Below the pieces are notes generated by a model. That model made no database searches, had not been told where the DNA came from, and saw only the letters and a program-made list of their open reading frames with translations. A stretch of DNA of 64,000 nt from Cristatella mucedo (Eukaryota > Bryozoa > Phylactolaemata > Cristatellidae). The stretch covers positions 3,053,501 to 3,117,500 of the forward strand of contig WPIO01000038.1 in NCBI GenBank assembly GCA_009760855.2. The letters run 5' to 3'. Shown here one piece after another: positions 48,105-59,261 of the stretch. A program made the position numbers and the translations under genes. Position 1 is the stretch's first letter; every line of letters begins with the position of its first letter.

Positions 48105-49260
48105 ATAGTGATGCACTTGATAAAGCGCCCTCAGAGAAATCAATCTCTCTCTAGGCGCTTTATATTTCTGCAAAGGGAACTGCAATTGAATGGTGAGTAA
48201 TATCATGCTTGATAAACAAACAAAGTGAATAACGAGGTTATGGGTGACATGCACAAGGTCAGCATGCAAATGTGGTTAGTGGCAGCATGCACAGCGTCAG
48301 CACATATAAGCACATCAAGGACGAACCACAGTAACAAATTAAATGCTGTCCTAAATAGATGTGTTTTAAAGTTCTTTTTAAATGTTGGTCAATCGGAGGG
48401 TATTCTGACGCAAGTCGGAAGTGAGTTCCAGGCTTTGGGAGCATAAGAACTATATGCACGGTCTTCAAAGGATTTGAGGTTTGCATGAGGTACTGGTAAA
48501 CTGTCGGATTCCAAAAAGCTGGTGGTACGATGCTCGGCCTGGTGGAGGAGTGAGTTACTATATTTTGAAGACAATCCGTTGCTTGACTGGTAGCCAGTGC
48601 AGGACGGCGAGAAGCGGATTAATGTGGCAACTGTGAAGCTCACGACAGACAAGACTAGCTGCCGAGTTTTGCACCAGCGGCAATCGCCTGATCGCACATG
48701 CTGGTAGGCCAGTAAGCAGTCAGTTGCAGAAGTCGAGACGGGATGTCAAGAATGCATGGACCAACTTGGACGTGGTGTCCTTATCTAAACAAGCCCGAAT
48801 TTTAGCAGTGTTATGAAGCTGAAAATAGGCAGGTTTGACTGTGGAGGTGATATGGACGTCGAACGAGAGGTTGCTTTGGAATATGACACCTTGATTTCAA
48901 GCTGAGTTAACTGGAGATATGCTGGCAGAGCCAATTTTGAGAGTCAGCCTTTCCAATCTCTGGATCACTCTGGGTTTGCCCATAACCAGTAAGTTAGTTT
49001 TATCATCGTTAAGTTTTAGAAAATTTGCAGCCATCCATGTGCGGATGTCATCAATACATGCAGCAAGTGAGTTGAGAGAATTCGAGGTGCTCGAAGGCTG
49101 TGAGGGATCAAAGCAAAGGTACAACTGAGTGTCATCTGCATAGAAGTGAAAGCCTAGATTGTGCTTTGCAATCACATCAGCAAGAGGGAGGGTATAAACC
49201 GTGAAAAGAACCGGACCTAGCACGGAGCCCTGAGGTACGCCATATTTTAGCATCTTAGCT
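48105..49260 (-). mobile_element. LINE family A copy in SLC13-like intron
   Basis: Minus sense: tail hairpin (48115-48165), 3' UTR, C-terminus, and RT frame 49292-48897 with [39 protein letters not shown] and [20 protein letters not shown]. The YADD site is intact. 5' truncated near 49250; about 50 codons of the C-terminal region (near 48,540) are deleted. Confidence 0.88.
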
Positions 49261-49454
49261 CTTTCACGACGAGTAAGGACAAAGTGACCCATACCCTAGC
49301 ATCCCCGGCAAGCTTCTCGCCGAGCACCCACCGATCTTCGAGCATCTATTATATCGTATCTGCTGAGGACCTTTAGTTACCGCTTCAGCGAAATCCTTGT
49401 GTACCACTGTTAATAAAGTAGAAAAACTAGTTAGTCGATATTTAAAAACTATTT

Positions 49455-49590
49455 AATCGATACGGCTATCGCCATCGCTTGGGGTGTCAATAAAGGATCG
49501 CCCAACACAGGATTCGAACCCATGACCTCTGGACCGAGATCGGAAAAAGCAACCGCCTTACCTAGTGCACCATCTCAGGCTGGGCTCAGC
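49455..49590 (-). mobile_element. tRNA-derived SINE type 1
   Basis: Complement of B box (AGGATTCGAACCC), A-box end (TAGTGCACCATCTCAGGC) and shared body (ATCGCCATCGCTTGG). Confidence 0.8.
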
Positions 49591-50545
49591 TGCATCGGAT
49601 GCAGGCAATCTTTCGAGCATACAAATGGCCTGCTGTGCACTTGAAATAAAATCAACCTTCTTTTTTGGAGATGCTGATGTAGCAGTCACATCAGCCCATC
49701 GCAGCCATCACGGGTTCACTCAGATTGCCTCACAGAGCAGCTGCCCAGCCGATGCTCCGCCGTCACGTGGTCCGTAGGCATAGTAGAGCTCTTCCGTTGC
49801 TTGAGGTGGAGAAAGCGACTCCTAGTCAATATCATTCTTTTAACAGGGAAAAACACTTCAAGCCTCTCGAAACACACACACTGCGACCTTACTGACAAAC
49901 CGTCTGCCCGAGAGCATAACCAAGAGCTTGCTCTTACACAGAGAATCAGGCTGCATTGGGCGACAAGTCGGTGCGGCCATGTGCACGAATACCCAGGCGT
50001 GGAGAGAACTCAGCGGCTCATTTAAAGAGGCTGAACAGTTTGCTCGGAGCCAGGACAGTGGCATCGCTCGCGTGACGGTTCGGGGGGGGGGGCTCAATAC
50101 AGGTTCTTACTGCCTGAAATGCTGCCGTAAGAAAAGCATTGCCATCTACAGACAAAGTGGCTGAATAGCATTTTTGGTCGGCCTTACACGTGAAACCGTA
50201 ATGGAGGCAGTAAAGAAAAAAAACGGTATTGCGACTCCATAAGAGCTCTATCTTCCACGACGGTCCGTCACGACTCGTGGCATGGGCTGCTGCAGATGAG
50301 ATGATGACTATTGGACCGTCAGCTTGCCACCCACGCTAATGCTACCGCAATAGAAATACCTACCGGCTACACGGCTCATTGCTATAGAATCAAGCAAATG
50401 GCACCAGTTGCCAGTCACAGCGAGGGCAGGGCAAGGGGGTGCAAGGTGAGTTTCTATGTCCGTCACTTGATTATTCGTTTTTTAAGCTGGCTGCTCGTTC
50501 TTCGTCGTTCGTTCGCCAAAGCATGGCATCGCCGGCAGTAAGGGA
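49591..50545. other. No recognisable gene
   Basis: Short ORFs only. A minus-strand reading near 49870 recalls an SLC13 helix but is broken. Confidence 0.4.
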
Positions 50546-50548
50546 ATG

Positions 50549-50680
50549 CGGCCTCGGTCTCGGCCCCGGCCTCGGTCTCGGTCTCGGCCTCGGTATTGGC
50601 CTCAGCCAAGGTCTCGGTCTCGGCCTCAGCCAAGGTCTCGGCCTCAGCTTCGGTGTCGGCCTCAGCCTCGGTCCGACGAA
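50549..50680. repeat. Hexanucleotide GGCCTC/GGTCTC minisatellite
   Basis: More than twenty imperfect six-base units (GGTCTC, GGCCTC, GGCCTCAGCCAA). The Gly-Leu and Glu-Ala-Glu-Thr ORFs are repeat translations. Confidence 0.9.
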
Positions 50681-51690
50681 GCGGATGCACAGGCTTTCAG
50701 ATCACATCGGTGCCAAGGTCACCAAGTGCTTGAGCGACGTTTTTTGGACGAGCCGAAGCGAGCATCTAGAGCCTTCGAGAATGCGGTTAGGCTCTAGATG
50801 GTTTGAGGCGTGGCCTCTCACCTTCGGAAGAGTGTCTATGACTTTTCCCGAACGGAAAGGCATCGAGAGTCGACGGTATCACGAACAGCAGAAGTCCAAT
50901 CGCAATGGCCGTAGTGCCATCCTTGGCGTACCTACGGTGAGCAAACCGTTTCGTGCGCGAGCTGCTTGCTGCCCTAGCGCCAGCGAAAGACGAGGGAAGT
51001 GCAAAATCCTATGCCCATAGATATCCTCTGCAAACAGATATCCTCTGAACACTTGCCGACGTCGTCTGCTCTTGGACGAAATGACGAGTGAGCCTCCCTC
51101 GCTAAGCTTAGCAATGCAGATAGCGTGCAGTCTTACGAAATTAAAACTGTCAGTCGTCGGAGGCTACTGTGCGCCGGCTTCATGACCTTGGCTAGCTCCC
51201 CATTTCTATAGGGCTGAGCTAGCAGCCCTGACCCCCATTCTCCGTTACGTTCCGAGCAATGGTGCAGAGATACTAAACAATGCGCGTTGGCTTTGGCTAC
51301 GTCGCGTGCTGAGAGTGCGGCTTCGGCGCTTTAAGCTGCAGTTCCCTCAAATCGGGGTCATCCTTACGCGATTGATTTGAAATGTCAGCAAAGTGGGCGG
51401 GACTCGGCTGCTTCAACTCAGGGTGTAGCTGCTAAGACCTAAGGGAGAAGACTCTGCCGCTTGATTGCGTACAGTGCCGCACAGTGCCGTCGGTCTAGCA
51501 CCTGGAGATAGTGCACTACACTCTAACTACTCTCAAAGTGGGCGTGGCTGCTTCCTCGTTCGGATCGAGCTAGGATGCAAACGCAGCACTCGCAACATAG
51601 CTAGATGCTTCTCGGAAAGATGCTCTAGAAAACTGTCGTGAAAAACTCAAAGCATACTGACCCTTGACGCCCAACAAACCAATGAAGACC
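50681..51690. other. No recognisable gene
   Basis: No motif in any frame. Confidence 0.45.
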
Positions 51691-51699
51691 TGAGTCTTA

Positions 51700-52600
51700 T
51701 GTGACGGCTAGCGACTTTAACTTGCACAAGCAAGAGTCTCACGAACAAAAGCCATACACTGCCGTGCAATGCAATAGCGCGGCCACTTCAAAAAGTAACA
51801 ATCCGCTGTTTTGAATCCAGCTTATACGGAATAGTGCTACGGGCTTACTTACACAGTTTCATGCAATCGTGCCTAACCATTCTCCTACTATGGCCTCAAA
51901 TGACCCGGGCCAGCCAGCAATGAGACACAATTAAACGGCAATGCAGCTGGCATTGCCACACAATAACTCGCACATATGCGGTTTTGAATGCAAATGAAAT
52001 GGAAAACAATGTTCGACGTGTGCACACAATATTGTGTGCGTTTCGCATGTGTGTTCTCATGCTATAGCGTCTAATTGCCCAGCTTAGATGACAGTCCTAA
52101 ATAATAGAACTGCGATACAGTTGCCATTTCCAAAAAAACTTCGAGTGTCTGTGGGTGTGAGGTTAATTATGGAAAAGAGTGTTCCATGCTTAACCAACCA
52201 AATCTGACACAGTTAATTACTCCTGCCCTTTCGCACGTTATGGTCTTCGCTGGCAGGGCAGATATGGCAGCCCTAAATAACACAACTGCAACACTGCTGC
52301 CATTTCCAAAATAGACGTTGATAAACTAGTTTTGATTTTAAATTCAAAATAGTGTTTTAGATTCACTTTTCTGTAGACTTTCTATAAGTTGAATTCCAAA
52401 CAACAGCTGCACTACGCCTATTTTAAAAATGGCAGTTGCATCACAATCCGGAAATGAAGGACTACTATTTAGGCCGGGCCATTAGAAGCCATTGCACGAT
52501 GACAGTCAATTATATGTGCAATTATATTAAATTTAGTTGATAAATAGAAAAACAGCTCTCTATAACTTGAAATCCAACCCTCAGTTCTGTAGCACCCTGC
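51700..52600. repeat. Degenerate satellite, same type as 54.2-56.6 kb
   Basis: Contains GACCCGGGCCAGCCAGC (51903) and AGGCCGGGCCATTAGAAGCC (52472), with intervening GGCAGYTG and AAAATGGCAGTTGCATCAC motifs also found in the 54-56 kb units. Confidence 0.6.
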
Positions 52601-53290
52601 TGGCCTTGGCTGAATTTTAGCGCGAACAAGAGCTGTTCGGCGGCGGGCCAGAGCCCCTTTGTCCTGGAGCAGTTAGCCAGAGAGGAGCGTCAGTGCGGTT
52701 AGAGAGGAAGCGCTTAGGAGCAGGCCAGGAAGCTCTGAGACGAGCGGCGGCGATTCGGCCTTTAGAATTGGTCCAATACTCGCGGAAGCTGCTGATAGAT
52801 GTTGGCTGGCCTGTCAACCCCCGCCTTCCCTCTTTCCAAGAAAGAATCGTCTTGAACCCATTCGCCATTCAAGCTGGACGGACGTGCCCTTCCAGTGGCC
52901 TGGGGACGGTAGTAATTCCTTTCCGTAACGGGCCAAGGTGTCCGGGCCCAATACCACTAAGCTCTTGCCCCATTGTTTCAGCTAGGCATTTAACAGTCGA
53001 GCAACGCTCGCTCTTGGTCTTACGGTCTTTTGCCTTTGGTCCGGCTTCGACGCCGTCGCACTCGTTTCCCTGAAAGCGAGGGAGGAGGGCGGGCTGTTCG
53101 CCGGCGATTGACGGAACAGGACGAGACAGCGCTAGGAGGATTCGGTGGAACTCCACCGAATACGGTCGTATCGCGCCCGAGCTGGCATTTTGTGTGTTCT
53201 TTCGTGTTTTGTGTGTGCGCGCTAGCCCGTGGTCTCGGCATAGGGATTTGCCGGTGCGAGCTAGGCGTAGTTGGCGTGTGTGGAGCCCTA
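52601..53290. other. Unresolved open frames
   Basis: Open frames on both strands (52617-53156 minus in two pieces; 52693-53073 plus) without known motifs. May belong to an LTR element with the 122-bp repeats that follow. Confidence 0.3.
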
Positions 53291-53295
53291 ATTCC

Positions 53296-53640
53296 CCGGT
53301 TAGGGTTTAGGCTCCGGTTCGCGCTTCAGTGTGGAGAAGTATTTCCTCCGCAAGAGTGCTTGAGGTGGCGTGTGTTGAGTATTCCTGCTGCACTGTTGGA
53401 AACCGAGTTCTAGTTCTCCGGTCAGGGTTTAGACTCCGGTTCGCGCTTCAGTGTGGAGAAGTATTCCCTCCGCAGGAGTGTTTACGTTGGCGTGTTTGGG
53501 GTATTCCCTCGGCACAGGTGGGAACGGATTCCTGGTTCACCGGTTAGGGTTTAGGGTCCGGGTCGAGCTTAGTGTGGAGGAGTATTCCCTCCGCAAGAGT
53601 GTTTGTGTAGCTGAGAACGTGCGAGGAGTGTGGAGATAAA
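53296..53640 (+). repeat. 122-bp tandem repeat, three units, in an LTR-like region
   Basis: Units start at 53296, 53418 and 53540, each with CCGGTTAGGGTTTAG, TCCGGTTCGCGCTTCAGTG and TGGAGAAGTATTCCCTCCGC blocks. 122 is not divisible by three, so the repeat is not protein-coding. It is followed by AATAAAGTTCAGTAAA (53680-53695) and CTGTGTGTCTCGCTTC, like an LTR R/U5 end, but no second LTR was found. Confidence 0.85.
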
Positions 53641-54054
53641 GCTGAACTAGACGCGCAGCGACTTTGTGCGCTTGCGAATAAAGTTCAGTAAAATCCCCAA
53701 TCTGTGTGTCTCGCTTCTGATTCACGCCGCAGACTCACGACCCCCTTTAGTAACGGTAAGCAGGTCAGCGCCAGAAACGCTCGTTTCGTGGCGGCCAGCT
53801 TATTGCGCGTAGGCGCGCACCGAACGGCATTAGGCAAATGGGCTACGCCGCTAGGTAAGCGGCAGGTCAAGCCTACCCCGCCGAGCCTTCGGCGTTACAG
53901 TTCACCAATGCCTATCGTGGCAATAGCAGGTGGAAGGCAATATAACGATTCAGAGAGGCTGGATGGCCCGGACCGCAGGAGGCCATATCCTAAAATGGGA
54001 GAGCCCAATGGATCAAATTGCTGGGTAAACCTGCAACACTCTTTTCAGTAATAA

Positions 54055-54140
54055 GGAATACAATTCCCTGTACAGCAAATGTAAAGCTCCTAGCACGAGA
54101 TTGAGTTCCCTGAGGCCGCTTTATCATGTGCATTATTATT
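54055..54140 (+). mobile_element. LINE family A 3' tail fragment
   Basis: AAATGTAAAGCTCCTAGCAC, then GAGTTCCCTGAGGCCGCTTTATC, and ATT repeats. Confidence 0.75.
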
Positions 54141-54149
54141 ATTCACAAT

Positions 54150-56630
54150 TGAACGAAGTTTAGGTGTCAATGGCAGTGGTATACAAGTTCCCAGGTTTTG
54201 GGCAGCCATCAGAGAGAGCCATCTGAAACCACAGCATGAGTATGCAAAAGCACAGCGGCAAGAAACTTTGCGGATAATCTTGACAGAGCTTTTTCTTCAA
54301 TTTTCAATCAGAACCCGCAATTGGGTGAAGCACTTTTCGGAAATGGCAGCTGTATTGCTGTTTGACTGCATATAAAGGCTAGCTGGCCTGGGCTGAGCGA
54401 GGCCGCAGGACGAGCACGCTCAAGTGCAATTGCTGGAAATTGGGCAAGCAAATCCGTTACGCCGTTATGTGTAAAGTGGTATGCAACCCTTATTCGTTCA
54501 ACTTTTATTGTGTAAATGGCAGCTAAGTTACAGTGTATGGTATAGTAGCGTATCGCAAGTATTCGTGGAACCCAAACGTAGAAGGCCTTTTCATCAGAGT
54601 GCCAATTGCTCAACGGCGGGAAATGTTTTTGTTAAAACCAAAACACTGTTTCTTGTAATGTGCGATCAAAAGCGCAGTTGTACAAATGCTCAAAGTGGAA
54701 ATGGCAGCTAAATCTCAGCTCAAGTATGCAGGGAGGCGAGCTGGCCCGGGCCGTTGAACATCACAGCAAAACTAACACCGCAGCATAACCACCGCCCTCG
54801 TGCATTCACACGAAATTTTGAAGGTAAACCTGAACACTGTTTTCTATAGCCGGTAATCAAAACTGCAGTTTTCCGACGCTCGCAGTGGAAATTTCAGATG
54901 TATCAAAGTTTGATTATGCATGAGAAATTGCAATGCTTGCTGGTCCTTGCAATTGAAGAGCACATCATAAGAATGCAAATACACAGTTGCAAAAACGTCC
55001 AAAGGTGAGCCCGGAACGCGGATTTCAATAATTTGGACTCAAAACCGCAGCTGCACTATGCCTACAGTGGAAGTCACCACTGTACTGAAGTATGACACCG
55101 TAGGGACGCTTGCTGGCCCGGGCCATCGGAGGCTGTAGCACTGGAATTTACACGCCCACGTACCATGAAACTCGCTTGGTGCAGAAATATGAAACAGCTC
55201 TGTCTACAATGTGGAATCAGAACTGCAGCTGTGTGATGCCTATTATGGAAGCTGCAACTCGTATTGCTGTTCGTAATTGTGCGGCGGCCAAGCCATTGGA
55301 GGGAATTGCATGAGAGCATGCCTGCATAATTGCTAGAACTTTCGTGGGTACACCCGTAGATATGTTTTCTCTACTGTGCAATCTCAAATCCGATAAGCTC
55401 AAAGTGTAAATGGAAGCTGTATCAAGGTTCCCTTATTAGGGATGCTGGCTAGCCCGGGCCATTGGAAAACATAGCGTGAAAATGCCTATGCACTATGCCT
55501 TGAAATTTGGTTAATAAACCCAAAGTACTGTTTCATATAATGCGGAAACCAAAGCACAGTTGTGCAGCTCTTATAGTAGAAATGGCAGCTGCACAGCAGT
55601 TCAATTTTTTCGGGAGTCTAGCTGTCCCGGGCCACTGAAGGCCGTAGCATGGCAACTGGCAGGAGTAATTGCACGAAATGGTGTGCGTAAATTCGGCATG
55701 CTGTTTTCTATAATTTGATATCAAAACCGCATTTGAAGGTCACCAAATATGAAAATGGTAACAGTATTCGTAATCGCAAGATGGCCCTGGACATCAAAGG
55801 CCATTGTGTGAGATTTGGTATGTGCAATTGCATGAAATTTTTTCAGGTAAACCCGGAGAAATAAATTTTTTCAATGTAGTTAACAATGTAGTCAACACTG
55901 CAGCTGTACAAATCTTCTTGTGGTGGCAACAGCTAACTCGCAGTTCGTCGATTATGTAGGAAGACTGGCTGGCCAGAGCCATCGGAGACCACAGCATACG
56001 AACGCTCAAGTACATTCGCGTGGAAATTGGTTAGTAAACCAAGAACACTTTTCTTATTAATTTAAAACGCTGTTGCATTACATGGAGCGTTTTGCAATAG
56101 TGACAGCTGCATCACAGGTCAACTACTTAATCTGTAATCTTGACAAATTAAATTTGCAATCTGGGTTGGATCACTGGAGACAATAGCATGAGTAAACGTC
56201 AGTGCAGTCGCATTAAATCTAGCGGGTTAACGTGAAACCATGTCTTGTATAATTATAAATTGAAACCACAGCTGTGCGAAAGCTTTTGTAGAACTTTCAG
56301 GTCTGTCGATATTTGAATTTTCTGAGCAGCCTATTGTGTCGGGCCACGGAGGTCGGAGCATGAGAACGTGCAAGCCCACCATTCGCTTGATATTTGTTGG
56401 GTAAAGCTGGAAAACTATTTTCAATCTTTTATATACAAATCTCAGTTTCGTGAGGCTTTCGATTGGTTTAAATGGCAGCTGCATCCCTGTTCGATGAGGC
56501 CAACTTCAACGGGCCACTGGAGGCCATAGCATGACAACGAGCCAGCAAAGTCGCATGAAATCTAGAAGGTCAACGTGCAGTACCTTTTTGTATAATTATA
56601 ATTCAAAATAGCGATTGCACCGGATCAGTT
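54150..56630. repeat. Degenerate satellite with period near 175 bp
   Basis: A GGCCCGGGCCATNGGAGGC-like core recurs near 54745, 55115, 55285, 55452, 55627, 55783, 55968, 56338 and 56510. Between cores, AATGGCAGCTG and AAACCNNAANACTGTTTTCTATAAT elements repeat in order. Units are strongly diverged. It fills the SLC13-like intron up to about 200 bases from the exon at 56832. Confidence 0.75.
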
Positions 56631-56831
56631 TTCACCGGCAATCGACCGTCGATTATGCAAATTTAAGGTATTTAAATTTTAATGCCGCCGCTGAGCTCGA
56701 GCCGGGCACTGGCGCTGGGACGAGGCCACGCGGCGATCTGAGCGTGCATGAATCGTGGTCGGCCAGAGAGCGACCTGGGCGAGCTGCAGCGGTAGCAGCC
56801 GAAAGGACTGCGACCCTGCTCCGCGACTCAC

Positions 56832-56936
56832 GGACTCTCGAGTAGCTGTCCCCAGCCGCCGGCTTCGCCCATGTCTCTCGTCAGCCAGAGAAGGACGAGG
56901 ACGAACAGCAGGGCGCTGACGACGACCTCCTGGAAG
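56832..56936 (-). CDS. SLC13-like: SLC13-like gene, membrane-helix exon
   Basis: 105 bases, GCCGTTGCAG acceptor and GTGAGT donor. Reads FQEVVVSALLFVLVLLWLTR, then DMGEAGGWGQLLES. The pattern of a helix followed by W-[TF]-R-[DE], then GW, is typical of SLC13. It completes a serine codon with the exon before and ends with two bases (CC). Confidence 0.93.
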
Positions 56937-57070
56937 CTGCAACGGCGGCCAGACGTCAGCGTTGCGAGCCCACCGTCAGACGTCGCCATGCCGTACTCAG
57001 TGGGCTCCGATGGGAGCCAGCAGAGGCGGCGGCTGAAAGAGACGACAGCTCTGCTTGCTCGCTCGCTTGC

Positions 57071-57151
57071 CTGATTCTGCCGAGACGCTTGCACTGCTCG
57101 CTGAAGAATCTCTTCAGCAGAATCGACGCGGTGCGATTTCCGGAACACATC
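57071..57151 (-). CDS. SLC13-like: SLC13-like gene, short exon with GC donor
   Basis: 81 bases: after CCGTTTCAG it completes an arginine codon and reads MCSGNRTASILLKRFFSEQC, then KRLGRI and the first two bases of serine. It matches the cytoplasmic segment before the GPxSFxE helix in the family. The donor is GCAAGC instead of GT; the intron to the next exon (134 bases) ends in a normal AG. Phases agree on both sides. Confidence 0.85.
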
Positions 57152-58190
57152 CTGAAACGGAATCGCGCGCCTCGCCTCCTTCACTTGCTCTGTACGTAGT
57201 CAGCCTGGAAATGCTGATTGCGATGCATTGCACCAGCGGCTGCGATTGCCACTGTCCTACCGGCGAGACGCCATAACGCAAACGCTGCTGTGTCTCGTGT
57301 CGCGCGTATCGCATCTCTCGATAGGTACTGTAATATCAGACTTGCTGCATATCGCTTAGTGCACGAATATCACGCGGCGCCAGCGCCTCCTGTACTGTAA
57401 GCCAACGCCAAGGTCATGTCGCAGCAATGGATGTAGCAGGCAGCAGGCTTGCGTTGCTGTGCGACGGAGGAAAATCCACGGCAGCCGTGGCTTCAGAAGA
57501 GCTGCGTCTTTTTACAATAATAGTGGATTTGAGAAATTTTGCGTTTCTTGAACAAATTTAGAGAGGTCAGAGACGTCTGGAACTTTTATTTCCATTTTTT
57601 AGCAAGCACAGCCAAAATAGTTCTATTGTTTTAAATATCAAAGCGTGCGAAATTCGTGCTGAAAGGTAATGTGATTGAAAGGTTGACGTTTGTGGTTCGG
57701 GAGAAGTCACCTTTGCATGGGGGACGTACTTTTTCACCCAATTTGCTGATCTGGAGGTGAGACTCGAGAGAACATGGCGCCCAATGAAATGACAAAACCC
57801 TTGTTAAGACATCTAAAACTTACCGTTTAGATACTTTTAAGGCGAAATCAATTGAAAAAACTACATTTTAAACTCGTTCGTAATGTTGTGGAAAAAATAG
57901 AGCACTTCCCTGCTCGAGCATTACAACAACGCTTTATGTGCTTTCACCAATGCAATTTTGGGACATTTGGGGAAAATTTGATAACAATTTGGTGCAAATT
58001 TGGTGAAATGCAAAAAGCGTAGTGCGAAATGCATGGAATAGATCATCCAATCACAAAATCCGACAGGATACGACCACTAGTTCTTCTTTACTCAATAACT
58101 AAGCGCCGTGTCTTGAAAGGTGAGTTCAGAGAAGGGTCCTCATCGTCTGACACTCATAGCGATTCGTGTCTTCGCTCGAAGTAAAATTAA
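57152..58190. other. SLC13-like intron without other recognised features
   Basis: No coding motif; AT-rich from 57,480. Confidence 0.5.
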
Positions 58191-58194
58191 AAAA

Positions 58195-58365
58195 AATACT
58201 AGCTGATTTAACAGCCTCTTTTTGCATAGCGACAGAAGAGCCTTGACGACTATCACCACCGCTTGCAATGGCGATAAAGGATCGCCCACCGCGGGATTTG
58301 AATCCACAACGATGGTGCTGAGGTCGTGAAAAGCAACCTCTTTACCTAGTGAGCCATAACGGCTG
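58195..58365 (-). mobile_element. tRNA-derived SINE type 1 in SLC13-like intron
   Basis: Full-length relative of the 11.1 and 21.77-kb copies, starting at CTAGCTGATTTAACAGCCTC. The B box is mutated (GGATTTGAATCC complement) and the A-box end is GTGAGCCATAACGGCT. Confidence 0.8.
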
Positions 58366-59132
58366 TAAGATCGTGTGCTGAAGTTGAATGAGAGTGGGTG
58401 ATGGCGTATACGTCGTCTCCTACTTACGGTATACTGCCAAATATATTTAAACTCGCTCCCTTAACTCAACAGCTTGTCGATGGCACAGAAAGGCTGAAGA
58501 ACGCGAGCGACGCACTTGTACTCGAGTCGTAACCACTATATATCCGGAAGCGTAGGGCTACGCCGTGCTACGTGCAGCAGCGTCGATTGCACGTGGACAG
58601 CGTCTCGGCTTGCGAGCATCCGGCGTTTGAGGCTACACTTGGATGCGGAGAGAGAGCCGTCGGCTAGCTTCAAGTGGCTCTCGGGTCACCAGCCGTGCCG
58701 GCCGCACCCTGGGGGAGAAGTCGGCGCGCAAACCGGAGCTGGAGCGAGAGACAGAGATTTTGAGCAATTTGAGCAATTTTCACGCAAAACAAGAGCGATA
58801 GAACAAAGAAAGCGAAGAGATGGATCCTCGCAGGCAGCCAGTAGAATTTTAAAATATCCTATAAACGTAATAAATTAAATGCCGCTGGACAGTCATTTGG
58901 GTCGGCGTAGCCCTGTGGTACCCCTCGGTGGTTACTGCAGCGTCGGGCAGGCAGAAGGCGATGCACACCCGTTTTCAAGCGTTTCATAGCGGCGGCGGCG
59001 GCTGTAGCAGCGACAGGAGAAGCAATGGAGTTGGCAGCGGCGGCTTTCTACCATCGCTCTACTGATTTCTGAACGCACATATTAGCCAGTGCAGAGGTCA
59101 AGATTTTCTTCTCACGATGCGCTACACCGTAC
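58366..59132. other. SLC13-like intron, no further gene
   Basis: A 120-codon plus ORF (58516-58878) has no motif. Confidence 0.4.
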
Positions 59133-59261
59133 CTGAACCCGAAAAAGAACGCCTGCAGCCAAAGCCAGCAGGAGACGAGTAGGATGACAGACAGCGGTAG
59201 TCCTACCGCTGACCACGAGGCAAATGTGATTCGAGTGATATTTGGATACGTCTCTGCAATG
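59133..59261 (-). CDS. SLC13-like: SLC13-like gene, exon with SWxxxGLPL and WLWLQ
   Basis: 129 bases, CGTTTCAG acceptor and GTACGG donor. Reads IAETYPNITRITFASWSAVG, LPLSVILLVSCWLWLQAFFF, GF. The [NT]F-W-GLPL helix and WLWLQ-FFGF end are diagnostic of the family. The acceptor is placed eight bases upstream of a second AG because only this choice keeps the phase from the exon before (alanine split GC/C). Confidence 0.93.

Noticed and set aside
49780-49905. Missing SLC13-like exon (minus strand reading RFVSKVAVCVF, then VFFPVKRM in another frame)
   Set aside because: A stop and a frame change separate the two parts, no suitable donor follows, and the helix would carry too many charged residues.
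50439-51020. 193-codon Gly-Leu-rich protein
   Set aside because: The repeated part is a hexanucleotide minisatellite and the rest has no motif.
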